Shown here: one piece after another, positions 27,354 to 36,108 of the stretch
How the letters are laid out: each line of letters opens with the position of its first letter
Position numbering within the stretch: position 1 is the first letter of the stretch
NCBI RefSeq assembly: GCF_001983995.1
Contig: NZ_CP019450.1
Coordinates: 1,550,001 to 1,614,000 of the forward strand
Length of the DNA: 64,000 nucleotides
Reading direction: 5' to 3'
From: Halioglobus japonicus
GTDB taxonomy: Bacteria; Pseudomonadota; Gammaproteobacteria; Pseudomonadales; Halieaceae
Position numbers and translations under genes: made by a program
Notes under the pieces: generated by a model
The model's database searches: none
Told to the model about the DNA's origin: nothing
What the model saw: the letters and a program-made list of their open reading frames with translations, nothing else

Positions 27354-27542
27354 TGATTCCTGGCCTTTCCTTGTTTTCACTGCCGCGCTCAGGTGGTTCG
27401 AGTGGTCTTGCGAACGTCGCAAGCTTACGGACCTGCCGGCATGGGCAGGAATAGAGGTAAATTCGCGCCTTATTCTGCGCTATCGTCGCCCCGCCGTTTA
27501 TCTAGCATAGACGAAGAGTAGTGAACCTTCCCTTTTTTCGAT

Positions 27543-28676
27543 ATGAGTGACGATTCTCAGCAACAGGAACGTACCGAAGAGCCCACGCCTCGCCGGCTGG
27601 AGAAAGCCCGCGCTGAGGGTAAGGTGGCCCGTTCTCGCGAGTTGACAACATTTGTCATGCTTTTCGCGGGAATTTTGTCCCTTACCAGCCTGAGCGGCGC
27701 GCTATTCACCGCGCTGGGTGAGGTGATGACCGAGGCCTTCAGTTTCGAACAGCAATACCTGGTAGAGCCACGGGAAATGCTAATTCTGCTCGCATTGCTA
27801 GGTGAGCGTAGCCTGAGCGCGCTGCTGCCCTTGTTCTTGATTATGGTGCTCGTAGCCGCGCTTGCCCCGATGTTAATTGGGGGTTTTTTGATGTCCGCGA
27901 CGTCACTCAAACCCAAGTGGTCGAAAATTGACCCCATTAAAGGGTTTGGGCGAATATTTTCAGCGCAGGCCATTGCCGAGTTGGCGAAGGTTCTCGCCAA
28001 GGTGGCCTTGCTGTCATCGGTGGTGGCCATGTTTTTGCTGTCCCGCGTTGACGATTTTCTGGCGCTCCTGACACTGCCCGCTATGGCGGCTATTTCGACA
28101 GGGTTGTACCTGGCTGCATTGGTGTGCGGGCTCATGATACTTACGCTTATTCTGGTCAGTCTGATCGACGTTCCGTTTCAATTGTGGAGCCATACCAAGC
28201 AGTTGCGCATGACCCGCGAAGAGATCCGTAGAGAGTTGAAAGATAGCGATGGCGATCCGCAGTTAAAGGCACGCATTCGAGCCCAGCAGCAGGAAATGGC
28301 GCGTCGCCGCATGATGGATAACGTCGCCACAGCCGATGTGGTCATTACCAACCCTACGCACTTCGCGGTGGCACTGTCATACGCCCAAGCAAATGAAGGT
28401 GCACCGCGCGTCGTCGCCAAAGGGGCAGAGCGAGTCGCCCTGCGGATACGTGAGCTTGCGAAAGAGCATAAGGTACCCCTTCTTGAAGCCCCGGCCTTGG
28501 CGCGTTCGCTGTATCGGCATGTAGACCTCGATCAGGAGATACCCTACGAGCTGTATACGGCCGTCGCCGAGGTGATGGCATGGGCACTAAATCTAAAACG
28601 CCTTCCCGACCACATGCAGGGGGTAGTGCCAGAGCCGGCGGCGCTGGCGATACCTGCCTCACACAGGGTGGAATAG
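27543..28676 (+). CDS. flhB: Flagellar export switch protein FlhB
   Basis: 377 residues. The N-terminus (QQERTEEPTPRRLEKAR) and four membrane helices are followed by the cytoplasmic domain with the autocleavage motif NPTHFAVALSY. FlhB controls the change from rod/hook to filament substrate export. The 190 bases upstream, shared with the divergent kinase, must hold its promoter; I see no sigma-28 site there. flhA starts 3 bases downstream. Confidence 0.97.
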   Translation: MSDDSQQQERTEEPTPRRLEKARAEGKVARSRELTTFVMLFAGILSLTSLSGALFTALGEVMTEAFSFEQQYLVEPREMLILLALLGERSLSALLPLFLIMVLVAALAPMLIGGFLMSATSLKPKWSKIDPIKGFGRIFSAQAIAELAKVLAKVALLSSVVAMFLLSRVDDFLALLTLPAMAAISTGLYLAALVCGLMILTLILVSLIDVPFQLWSHTKQLRMTREEIRRELKDSDGDPQLKARIRAQQQEMARRRMMDNVATADVVITNPTHFAVALSYAQANEGAPRVVAKGAERVALRIRELAKEHKVPLLEAPALARSLYRHVDLDQEIPYELYTAVAEVMAWALNLKRLPDHMQGVVPEPAALAIPASHRVE

Positions 28677-28679
28677 GCC

Positions 28680-30770
28680 TTGGCTAAATTAACTGAGCGA
28701 ATGGGGCCTGCGCTAAACTGGGCCAGACTGCCCGAGGGTATTCGACTCCATGTGATGGCGGGGCCAATGTTGGTCATCATCGTATTGGCGATGATGATAC
28801 TGCCACTGCCGCCGGTAATTTTGGACCTGTTCTTCACCTTCAATATTTCGCTCGCCATCATGGTATTGCTGGTGAGTATGTTTACAAATAAACCCTTGGA
28901 ATTTGCTGCGTTTCCTGCGGTTCTATTGTTCTCAACACTATTGCGGCTTGCCCTCAATGTCGCGTCAACGCGTGTTGTTCTAATGGAGGGTCATCAGGGT
29001 GGCGATGCCGCCGGTAAAGTCATTGAGGCCTTCGGTGCATTTCTCATTGGCGGCAATTTTGCGGTCGGGCTCGTTGTTTTTGCGATTCTTGTAATCATTA
29101 ACTTCATGGTCATTACAAAAGGCGCCGGGCGGATCGCGGAAGTCGGCGCCAGATTTATGCTCGACGCAATGCCGGGCAAGCAAATGGCTATTGACGCGGA
29201 TCTTAACGCGGGGCTAATCGGTGAGGCCGAGGCCAAAGAGCGTCGTCTCCAAGTATCACAAGAGGCTGATTTTTACGGCTCAATGGATGGTGCAAGCAAA
29301 TTCGTGCGTGGTGATGCGGTCGCCGGCTTGATCATTATGCTGGTCAATATTATTGGTGGCTTGCTTATTGGTGTTGTTCAACACGGCATGGATGCGGGAA
29401 CAGCGGCTGAGACCTATACACTGCTGACTATTGGCGACGGACTGGTGGCGCAGATACCTGCGTTGGTCATCTCCACTGCCGCCGGTGTCATGGTGTCGCG
29501 AGTGGATACCGACGAAGACGTCGGTCAGCAGGTAATCGGGCAGCTATTTGTCAACCCGAGGGTACTGGCACTCACCGCCGTGGTGATGGGGTTGCTGGGG
29601 CTCGTACCGGGGATGCCTAACTTCATGTTTCTGCTTATTACTGCCTGCCTTGGCGGCCTCGCGTGGTACATCGATACTCGCGACGACCCGGCGCCCACGG
29701 AGCCGATTCAGGAAGAGCTGTCTCCTGTTCCGGAAAGCCTTGAGGCGAGTTGGGAGGATGTGCAGTTTGTCGATGCCCTTGGGCTGGAGGTGGGACATCG
29801 CCTGATTCCCATGGTAGATCAGGAGCAGGACGGTAAGTTGCTGTCGAGAATTAAGAGTGTCCGGAAGAAATTTGCGCAGAGCATCGGCTTCCTACCACCA
29901 GTTGTGCACATAAAGGATAATCTGGAACTGGGCGCCAACCAGTATACGATTCTCCTGAAAGAAGCTGTTATCGGCGGCGGTGAAGTCTACCCCGAGCGCT
30001 ACATGGCCATCGACCCCGGGAATACGACCGGCCGTTTGCAGGGTATTGACGCCCAGGACCCGGCTTTTGGTCTGCCGGCAGTCTGGATCGAAAGCGACAA
30101 TCGGGACCGCGCCCAGATTTATGGCTATACCGTGGTGGATGCAAGCACCGTCGTCGCTACCCATCTCAATCACTTGATGCAGATGCATGCTAGCGAGCTT
30201 TTGAGCCGGTCGGAAGTCAAGCAGCTACTGGACAGACTTGGCGAAGATGGCCAGGAACTGGTGAGTGACGTCGTCGACAAGCGATTGTCAGTCGCTCATT
30301 TCCAGCGTGTACTCCAGGAGCTGCTTCGCGATCAGGTCCCGATTAGGGATATCAGGGGCATTCTCGAGGCGCTCGCTGATGGTGATGTGGCGAATGAAGA
30401 CCTGGTGACTGTTCTGGAAAAAGTCCGAGTGGCGCTGGGTCGAACGATTACCCAGCGGTGGTTTGGTGCCCAGACCGAGTTACAGGTGATAGGGCTCGAT
30501 CAGCAACTCGAAGACTTACTGATGCAGGCCACCGAAAGTGGCGCCTTGGATCCTGGTCTGGGAGAAACGATTATTACCCTGGCCGGACAAGCGTTACATG
30601 CACAGGAAGAGCAGGGGGGCGCCCCCGTGGTTGTTGTTCGTCAGGTCTTGCGGCGAATGTTGAACAGCTTACTCCAGAACCGCATTCCCGGTATAGCCGT
30701 GATGTCTGATACCGAAATTCCCATTGATAAGACGATTCGAATCACCAACTGGTTAGGAGGTAATTCATGA
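28680..30770 (+). CDS. flhA: Flagellar export gate protein FlhA
   Basis: 696 residues from TTG. The membrane domain starts at MLVIIVLAMMILPLPPVILD and contains the FHIPEP-type loop region (FAAFPAVLLFSTLLRLALNVASTR type sequence and GDAVAGLIIMLVNIIGG). The C-terminal cytoplasmic domain begins near LGLEVGHRLIPMVD. Length and order are normal for FlhA, the proton-coupled export gate and chaperone dock. It overlaps flhF by 4 bases. Confidence 0.97.
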   Translation: MAKLTERMGPALNWARLPEGIRLHVMAGPMLVIIVLAMMILPLPPVILDLFFTFNISLAIMVLLVSMFTNKPLEFAAFPAVLLFSTLLRLALNVASTRVVLMEGHQGGDAAGKVIEAFGAFLIGGNFAVGLVVFAILVIINFMVITKGAGRIAEVGARFMLDAMPGKQMAIDADLNAGLIGEAEAKERRLQVSQEADFYGSMDGASKFVRGDAVAGLIIMLVNIIGGLLIGVVQHGMDAGTAAETYTLLTIGDGLVAQIPALVISTAAGVMVSRVDTDEDVGQQVIGQLFVNPRVLALTAVVMGLLGLVPGMPNFMFLLITACLGGLAWYIDTRDDPAPTEPIQEELSPVPESLEASWEDVQFVDALGLEVGHRLIPMVDQEQDGKLLSRIKSVRKKFAQSIGFLPPVVHIKDNLELGANQYTILLKEAVIGGGEVYPERYMAIDPGNTTGRLQGIDAQDPAFGLPAVWIESDNRDRAQIYGYTVVDASTVVATHLNHLMQMHASELLSRSEVKQLLDRLGEDGQELVSDVVDKRLSVAHFQRVLQELLRDQVPIRDIRGILEALADGDVANEDLVTVLEKVRVALGRTITQRWFGAQTELQVIGLDQQLEDLLMQATESGALDPGLGETIITLAGQALHAQEEQGGAPVVVVRQVLRRMLNSLLQNRIPGIAVMSDTEIPIDKTIRITNWLGGNS

Positions 30771-31747
30771 GCGTACGTCGCTTTACAGGTAATAGTCATC
30801 GCGATGCACTGCGCAAAGTGAAATCTGCTTTCGGAGACGCCGCCTTGATTATGACCAATCGCGAGACTGAACGCGGAGTGGAGATTGTTGCGGCGAGAGA
30901 GGGCGATATGGTGCCGTCGCAGGGTGACATTGTGTTGGCGGCGCCTGCGCCTGGTGTCGCTGCCACAACGGGTGAGTGTACAGAAGATAGAAATGCTCAG
31001 CTGTTGTCAGAGGTTCGCGATTTGAAGGGCATGATTGCCAGCTCAACCAGGCTGCTGCAACCGGGAACCAGTAACGCGGCCAGATTACAGTCGCTAATTA
31101 GAGATATGGGCCTTAGTGAAGCTCTCCAGAGTGACCTGATGTTGCGCTTCCCCGAGAGATTGCAAGAGCTGAACTGGCAGGAAGAGCCCATGCGGGATTG
31201 GCTGCGACAGCAGTTGAGAGCGCAGTTGCCACATGACGACACTTTCGAGCGTAAAGGCAAGGACAGTGGCATTCTCGTTCTGGTAGGCCCGACCGGATCT
31301 GGAAAAACAACGACCATCGCCAAAATAGCGGCTCGCTATGTCATGAGTCATGGTAGTGAAGAAGTGGGCCTAATCAGTGCGGATGCTTTCCGCGTTGGTG
31401 CGCAGGATCACTTGCGTGAATACGCCCAATTGCTTGATGTGAGTTTTTGTTCAGTCGCAGACGGAGTCGCTCTGCGCCAGGCGCTGCACGAACTTCGTGA
31501 TAAGCGCTTTGTGCTGGTGGATACCTCAGGCCTCAGTCAGCGTGATGCTCGGATTATGCAGCAGTTCAGCGAGCTAACTTCTGCGTCCAGTGCTCTGGAA
31601 TTTGCACTACTGCTGTGTGGCAATTGCCATCCTTTGACACTTGAGGAAGTAGTAGAAGCATATCAACGCAGTGCGCTGGCGGCCGGTAGCTCCATCAACC
31701 GCTGTATTCTGACAAAACTTGATGAGGCGTGTAGCCCGGGCTGCTAG
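30767..31747 (+). CDS. flhF: FlhF GTPase (N-terminal and most of G domain; frame broken near its end)
   Basis: 326 residues to TAG 31745-31747. FlhF start (RRFTGNSHRDALRKVKSAFGDAALIMTN), linker, then SRP-type GTPase with LVGPTGSGKTTTIAKIAARY (G1), ISADAFRVGAQDHL, LVDTSGLSQRD (G3; the usual A is S) and CILTKLDEA (G4). The protein should continue through GQRVPEDL, but that part is in the next frame, beginning at 31738. One extra C in the CCC at 31735-31737 would join them at the expected spacing. FlhF sets the site and number of flagella. Confidence 0.9.
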   Translation: MSVRRFTGNSHRDALRKVKSAFGDAALIMTNRETERGVEIVAAREGDMVPSQGDIVLAAPAPGVAATTGECTEDRNAQLLSEVRDLKGMIASSTRLLQPGTSNAARLQSLIRDMGLSEALQSDLMLRFPERLQELNWQEEPMRDWLRQQLRAQLPHDDTFERKGKDSGILVLVGPTGSGKTTTIAKIAARYVMSHGSEEVGLISADAFRVGAQDHLREYAQLLDVSFCSVADGVALRQALHELRDKRFVLVDTSGLSQRDARIMQQFSELTSASSALEFALLLCGNCHPLTLEEVVEAYQRSALAAGSSINRCILTKLDEACSPGC

Positions 31748-32913
31748 TGGATGCTGTAATTCGTTTTGGACTGCTGCCGCTATACACGACCGCCGGCCAG
31801 CGGGTGCCTGAAGATCTCGATGAGCCTGACATGTCTGCACTGATAGATATGGCATTGGATCGCGCGTTTTCACAGCAGGCTTCGCGCCATTACCAAGTGC
31901 CGCTGCCGCCCTCGGGTTGGTCTAGAGAGCTGTTTCAGCGTGGCCGAAAAGTCAAGCTATGCCTGGATAAACTGCGAGATGCTGTACCCGGTTTCCCGCT
32001 GCTTGAGGCTGCCTGGGATATTTCACTACTGAACCCAGCTTGGCAACAAGCCAGGTTTGAGGAACTGACGACGCAGACGCAGCTAACAGCGTTGTGTCGT
32101 CCAGCGGTGCTTTGGGGCGCGGAGGGTGATTTGCAGTGCGATGGAGCCAATGTCCCTGGCCACAGTCTGTTGCTGGATGACAGCCTGCGGCCAGTTATTG
32201 CAGATTGCGGGACGCTGGGCGAGCACAGCATGATATGGTTGCAGGCACGATTTCGTGCAGTGCTGCAAATATTTCCCGAGTTGCCAGATATTGACACGGT
32301 CATCCGTCTTTATGAGAGCTGTTGGCTTGCACAGGCTTCGCCCGATACCCAGGTGTGGACGAACGACGAGGTTGCGGCTGTACGAGAATTGGTCTCGGTA
32401 GCTGAACTGCATGCCCGGGAGCCGCTGCACTTTGATGGGCATGACACCACGATGGAGTTGCGGCAGATACCTGTCCGGCTGGCTGGGCCGAGTATGCGCA
32501 AGGTAGCCCAACTCAATGCACGACTCTGGCTGGTAACCATCAGGGCTGATGCCTCGGGTGAAGCCCTTATCTCGAAATACTGGATAAGTTCTGAATGTAT
32601 GGAAGATGAGACCGTGATCCCCGCGCTTATCGGCTTGGAGCGCTTTAGTGATTTGGCAAGCTTCAGCTACCGTCAACTGACCCAGGTGCCTGGCTTCCAG
32701 TGCTGTGAGGGCCTGCGCAGATTTGTCGCACAGGGTTTGGCTGCGGCCGCGCTGCGTGTCCAGCATAGCGACCATCTGGATGACTATGATTTAAGGGCCG
32801 AACTGGCAGCAATGCAGGGTCAAGTTGACGCGCGCAGCGCCGATACTCTTCTGGAATCCCTTACTTTTCTCATGATAGCGCGGGAGTTGTTGGTCCCGGC
32901 AAACACGAATTAA
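31747..32913 (+). CDS. C-terminal end of FlhF continuing into an unrecognised 350-residue region
   Basis: 388 residues from GTG 31747. The first 36 residues (AVIRFGLLPLYTTAGQRVPEDL) are the missing C-terminus of FlhF. After them the frame stays open for about 350 more residues that I do not recognise, with Trp-, Leu- and Glu-rich helices such as GWSRELFQRGRKVKLCLDKL and a segment LLLDDSLRPVIADCGTLG. Normal FlhF ends shortly after the GQRVPEDL motif. Either FlhF has a large C-terminal extension here, or a stop between two genes has been lost. The flhG-like gene follows by 5 bases. Confidence 0.6.
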   Translation: MDAVIRFGLLPLYTTAGQRVPEDLDEPDMSALIDMALDRAFSQQASRHYQVPLPPSGWSRELFQRGRKVKLCLDKLRDAVPGFPLLEAAWDISLLNPAWQQARFEELTTQTQLTALCRPAVLWGAEGDLQCDGANVPGHSLLLDDSLRPVIADCGTLGEHSMIWLQARFRAVLQIFPELPDIDTVIRLYESCWLAQASPDTQVWTNDEVAAVRELVSVAELHAREPLHFDGHDTTMELRQIPVRLAGPSMRKVAQLNARLWLVTIRADASGEALISKYWISSECMEDETVIPALIGLERFSDLASFSYRQLTQVPGFQCCEGLRRFVAQGLAAAALRVQHSDHLDDYDLRAELAAMQGQVDARSADTLLESLTFLMIARELLVPANTN

Positions 32914-32918
32914 CAGCG

Positions 32919-33388
32919 ATGAGCGATCAAGCAGCAAGTCTAAGGGACTGGGCAATGAAACGCGCTCGGCAGGCTCGCGACCAGGCGGGTGACGGTCAAG
33001 TGTGCGGCGATAATGCCGGTAAGACCCTTGTGGTTGTGGGCGCCCCAATGAATCCGACTATGTGGGGCGGCGCATGGCGGAATGGTCGCGCGCTGGCTAT
33101 GAGTGGCTTGATCCTGCGGGTGGGTGGCAGATTATCGATGCCACCGACGATGATTTGACCGCCGGTCCCGAAGTGCTTCGATGTCCTCGCTGGGCCCTGT
33201 GGATAGACTCTGATATCCATGCTTTCCAGAAAGCATACTCCCATCTAAAGTGGATAGCCGGCAACGGTGGTCCAGAGCGCGTTCTGGCGCTGCACGACAC
33301 AGGTCTGCCGCACAAAGGTCTACTCGACAACCTGGTTACTGTTGCTGCCGGGCGATGCGACATTAATCTGTGTTTATTGAATGGCTGA
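32919..33388 (+). CDS. Shrunken FlhG-like protein with conserved DQAxxLR motif; apparent frameshift
   Basis: ATG 32919 begins MSDQAASLRDW, which contains the exact DQAxxLR motif by which FlhG (YlxH, FleN) activates the FlhF GTPase. A short KTLVVVGAP strand follows but no P-loop of the KGGxGK type. The frame is lost near 33065; in the next frame (from 33062) the protein continues GGWQIIDATDDDL, WIDSDIHAFQKAYSHLKWI and RCDINLCLLNG, resembling the FlhG middle and late segments (DAYxLIKxL). One extra G in GGGG at 33064-33067 restores one protein of about 156 residues, far shorter than the usual FlhG of nearly 300. Position between flhF and fliA is that of flhG. ATPase activity is unlikely. Confidence 0.6.
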
Positions 33389-33515
33389 ACCGGGGAATTG
33401 ATTCACATTGCACGCCGTATTCCCGGCTTTCGAAAAATCGACACGCTTTAGAATCCCTGACGTAAAGACAATGAAACGATGGCGCTCAACGCGGCTGTCA
33501 GGGATGGAAGAAACG

Positions 33516-34229
33516 ATGTATACGGCAAAAGGACAGCTTGAGCAGCGTGACTTGGCCGAGGAATATATTCCGATTGTACGCCGTCACGCACTGAGCCTCA
33601 GGGTGCGGTTGCCGGCCAGCATAGAGTTGGATGACCTGGTTCAGGCGGGGTATCTCGGTTTGCTCGAAGCGATGCAGCGTTTTGATGAGAACAATGGCAC
33701 CCCATTTCAGGCCTATGCTAGTGCCCGTATACGCGGTGCGATGGTGGACGAGTTGCGCTCGCGTGACTGGTTGCCGCGCAGCGTTCGTCGTCGCGCCCGG
33801 GAAATGGAAGCCGTGGTGTCGCGGCTGGAGCAATCCTTGGGGCATCCGCCTTCGGAATCTGATATTGCAGCCGCCATGGGAATTGATCTGGAGGACTACC
33901 TGCATCTTCTGGCCGATACCAATAACGGCCTTATTCTGCCGCTGGCGCAGTTGGCTGAACAGGGGTGGGAGCCGGGTGACGACGCTGATGAAGATGGCAC
34001 ACCTTATCTGGACGCCCTCTATGAGGAACAACATGAACATTTGGTAGCGGCCGTCGAGGCCGTCCCTGAGCGCGAGCGACTTCTGCTGGCGCTTTATTAT
34101 CAGGAAGACCTGAATCTGAAAGAAATTGGCTCGCTGATGGGCGTAAGTGAATCCAGAGTATGTCAGTTGCATAGTCAGGCCGTGGCCCGCATCCGTTCAC
34201 GGCTGGGACGAACTATGGAGGTGAACTGA
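33516..34229 (+). CDS. fliA: Flagellar sigma factor FliA (sigma-28)
   Basis: 237 residues from ATG 33516, chosen because GGAAG lies 7 bases upstream; earlier in-frame starts at 33408 and 33504 lack one. Region 2 (IVRRHALSLRVRLPASIELDDLVQAG, TPFQAYASARIRGAMVDELR), region 3 (RSVRRRAREMEAVVSRLEQSLG) and region 4 (LALYYQEDLNLKEIGSLMGVSESRVCQLH) all match FliA. It directs transcription from the GCCGATA-type promoters found here upstream of fliC, fliD, motA, cheW and pomA. Followed by its own target, the PomAB-like stator operon. Confidence 0.97.
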   Translation: MYTAKGQLEQRDLAEEYIPIVRRHALSLRVRLPASIELDDLVQAGYLGLLEAMQRFDENNGTPFQAYASARIRGAMVDELRSRDWLPRSVRRRAREMEAVVSRLEQSLGHPPSESDIAAAMGIDLEDYLHLLADTNNGLILPLAQLAEQGWEPGDDADEDGTPYLDALYEEQHEHLVAAVEAVPERERLLLALYYQEDLNLKEIGSLMGVSESRVCQLHSQAVARIRSRLGRTMEVN

Positions 34230-34244
34230 GCCTAACCCCCGGGC

Positions 34245-34271
34245 TCAAGTATTGGATTTGCGGGCCGATCA
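34245..34271 (+). promoter_or_regulatory. Sigma-28 promoter of the PomAB-like stator operon
   Basis: TCAA (34245-34248), 15 bases, GCCGATCA (34264-34271), 41 bases before the ATG at 34312. Three of four -35 and seven of eight -10 bases agree with the FliA consensus. Confidence 0.8.
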
Positions 34272-34311
34272 TTTGCTTAGGTGAATTGTTTAATTGTGGT
34301 GGCAAAGGCAA

Positions 34312-35100
34312 ATGGATTCGGCGACGCTTATAGGGATGGTGGGTGCAGTTATAGTAGTTGCATTGGCTATTGGGCTCGGTGGCTCAGCAGCCACGTTCAT
34401 CAACTTGCCGGCATTACTAATTGTTCTGGTGGGAACCCTGTTCGTCGTTATGATGAAATTTTCCCTGCACGATTGTCTCAATGCTTTCAGTGTGGCTTCC
34501 CGCGCCTTCAAATATCGCCTCGTGCCTCCCCAGGAGCAGGTCGATACACTCGTAGAGATGTCCAAATTATCGCGCAAGGAAGGCATGCTGGCACTCGAGC
34601 GGCTAGAGATAGACGACCCGTACCTGGCGGATGCGGTGGTGATGCTGGTTGACGGTATGGACCGCGCATCTGTCGAGGCGCGTATGAGCAAGTTGTCGCA
34701 GCAGACGGCGGATCGCCATTCCTGGGGCGCCGAAGTATTTTATGCGGCGGCGGACGTTGCGCCGGCGATGGGTATGATTGGCACGCTGATTGGGCTTGTG
34801 CAGATGCTATCGAACATGGATGACCCAAAGAGTATCGGTCCGGCGATGGCAGTGGCCCTGTTAACAACCTTGTATGGTGCGGTGCTGGCCAATGTGTTTG
34901 CCAAACCGATTGGTGACAAGCTCAGCCTGCGAAAAGACGAGGAAGCACGCAGTAATGCGCTTTCCCTGGACGGTATTCTCGCTATCCAGGATGGATTGAA
35001 TTACCGTATTGTTGAAACGCTGTTAGCAGTGTATTTAAAGCCCCAGCCGCAGGGGGAGGAAACAGAAGAAGTAGCTGAGGCTTCGCGGGCCGCCGCGTGA
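34312..35100 (+). CDS. pomA: PomA/MotA-type stator subunit (second stator)
   Basis: 262 residues from ATG 34312. MDSATLIGMVGAVIVVALAI and the INLPALLIVLVGTLFVVMM segment are typical of PomA; the channel helices include FYAAADVAPAMGMIGTLIGLV and AVALLTTLYGAVLANVF. Residues of this kind are associated with sodium-driven stators, distinct from the MotA at 12136. It overlaps pomB by 4 bases. Own sigma-28 promoter 41 bases upstream. Confidence 0.92.
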   Translation: MDSATLIGMVGAVIVVALAIGLGGSAATFINLPALLIVLVGTLFVVMMKFSLHDCLNAFSVASRAFKYRLVPPQEQVDTLVEMSKLSRKEGMLALERLEIDDPYLADAVVMLVDGMDRASVEARMSKLSQQTADRHSWGAEVFYAAADVAPAMGMIGTLIGLVQMLSNMDDPKSIGPAMAVALLTTLYGAVLANVFAKPIGDKLSLRKDEEARSNALSLDGILAIQDGLNYRIVETLLAVYLKPQPQGEETEEVAEASRAAA

Positions 35101-35999
35101 GCTCGCGAAACTCAGGCTCCAGCGGCGCCCCGGCATGGATGGCAACATTTGCCGACCTTATGTCGTTGATGGTTTGTTTTTTCGTATTGCTGCTGTCGTT
35201 CTCGCAAATGGATATTGTCAAGTACAAGAAGCTTTCTGAATCTATGAGACTAGCTTTTGGCGTGCAGCGGGATGTGCCTGCGATGGAGATCCCCAAGGGG
35301 ACCAGTGTCGTTCGCCGGGAGTTTAGTCCCGGTACACCCAGACCCACGCCTCTGCCTGAATTCAAGCAGCAAACCACGGATCAGGTCAGTCGCAACCTGC
35401 AATTGGGGAACCCCGACAGCGAGGAATTGTCCGAATACGACGTCGAGAATATGCGGCCGCAAGAAATCGATGAACTGAAGAGTATACTGGCAGAGCTTGG
35501 CGAGGAGGAAGTGCTTCGCAAGGTACTCAAGCAGGGCATTGATGAAGGTAAAGTGGAATTTGATTCGACGCATAATCAGGTGACGATCCGTATCCGTGAA
35601 CACGGATCTTTTGCCTCGGGCCTGGCGGTACTCAATGAGGATTTTCTGCCGCTGATCGCTGAGTTACGTTGGGCTTTGCGAGAGGTTCACGGTACGATAT
35701 CGGTAGAGGGCCATACGGATGATGTTCCTTTTCGCGGGGAGGGCTATGACTCCAATTGGGAGTTGTCGATTGATCGCGCTATGTCTGTGGCGCGAGAGCT
35801 GATGCGCGATGGGCTGCTTGATGAAGATCGCTTTATGGTAGTGGGGCATGCTGATACACACCCGCTAAAGCCCAATGATTCGGTTGCCAATCGCGCCGCG
35901 AACCGACGTGTGGAGATCGTGATTCGTGACAAAAAACTTCCACCCATTGCCGAAACCCCGGGTGGCACTTTGGAACTCATCTCCAATTCAGTTCCCTAG
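35097..35999 (+). CDS. pomB: PomB/MotD-type stator subunit
   Basis: 300 residues from a GTG overlapping the pomA stop. APAWMATFADLMSLMVCFFVLLLSFSQMD is the PomB membrane helix with the ion-binding Asp and the Cys-Phe-Phe signature of sodium-type stators. A long linker follows, then the OmpA-like domain with SVEGHTDDVPFRG, YDSNWELSIDRA and ANRRVEIVI. Together with pomA it gives this cell a second, probably sodium-driven, stator. Ion preference is inference from sequence type. Confidence 0.92.
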   Translation: MSSRNSGSSGAPAWMATFADLMSLMVCFFVLLLSFSQMDIVKYKKLSESMRLAFGVQRDVPAMEIPKGTSVVRREFSPGTPRPTPLPEFKQQTTDQVSRNLQLGNPDSEELSEYDVENMRPQEIDELKSILAELGEEEVLRKVLKQGIDEGKVEFDSTHNQVTIRIREHGSFASGLAVLNEDFLPLIAELRWALREVHGTISVEGHTDDVPFRGEGYDSNWELSIDRAMSVARELMRDGLLDEDRFMVVGHADTHPLKPNDSVANRAANRRVEIVIRDKKLPPIAETPGGTLELISNSVP

Positions 36000-36040
36000 T
36001 CTGCTTTTTGCCCTGACACGTCAGCTATTGGTCCGAAAAG

Positions 36041-36069
36041 ATGACGCTTTTCTCAATCGCGTCTATAAT
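36041..36069 (+). promoter_or_regulatory. Sigma-70 promoter of response-regulator / hybrid-kinase pair
   Basis: ATGACG (36041-36046), 17 bases, TATAAT (36064-36069), a perfect -10 with a 4 of 6 match at -35. About 40 bases before the GTG of the response regulator. Confidence 0.65.
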
Positions 36070-36108
36070 TTTCGAGGCGGATATCGGTGACGTTAGGGAG
36101 GACGTCGA

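Noticed and set aside
33062..33388. Independent 108-residue gene
   Set aside because: It reads better as the second half of the flhG-like gene after a one-base loss.
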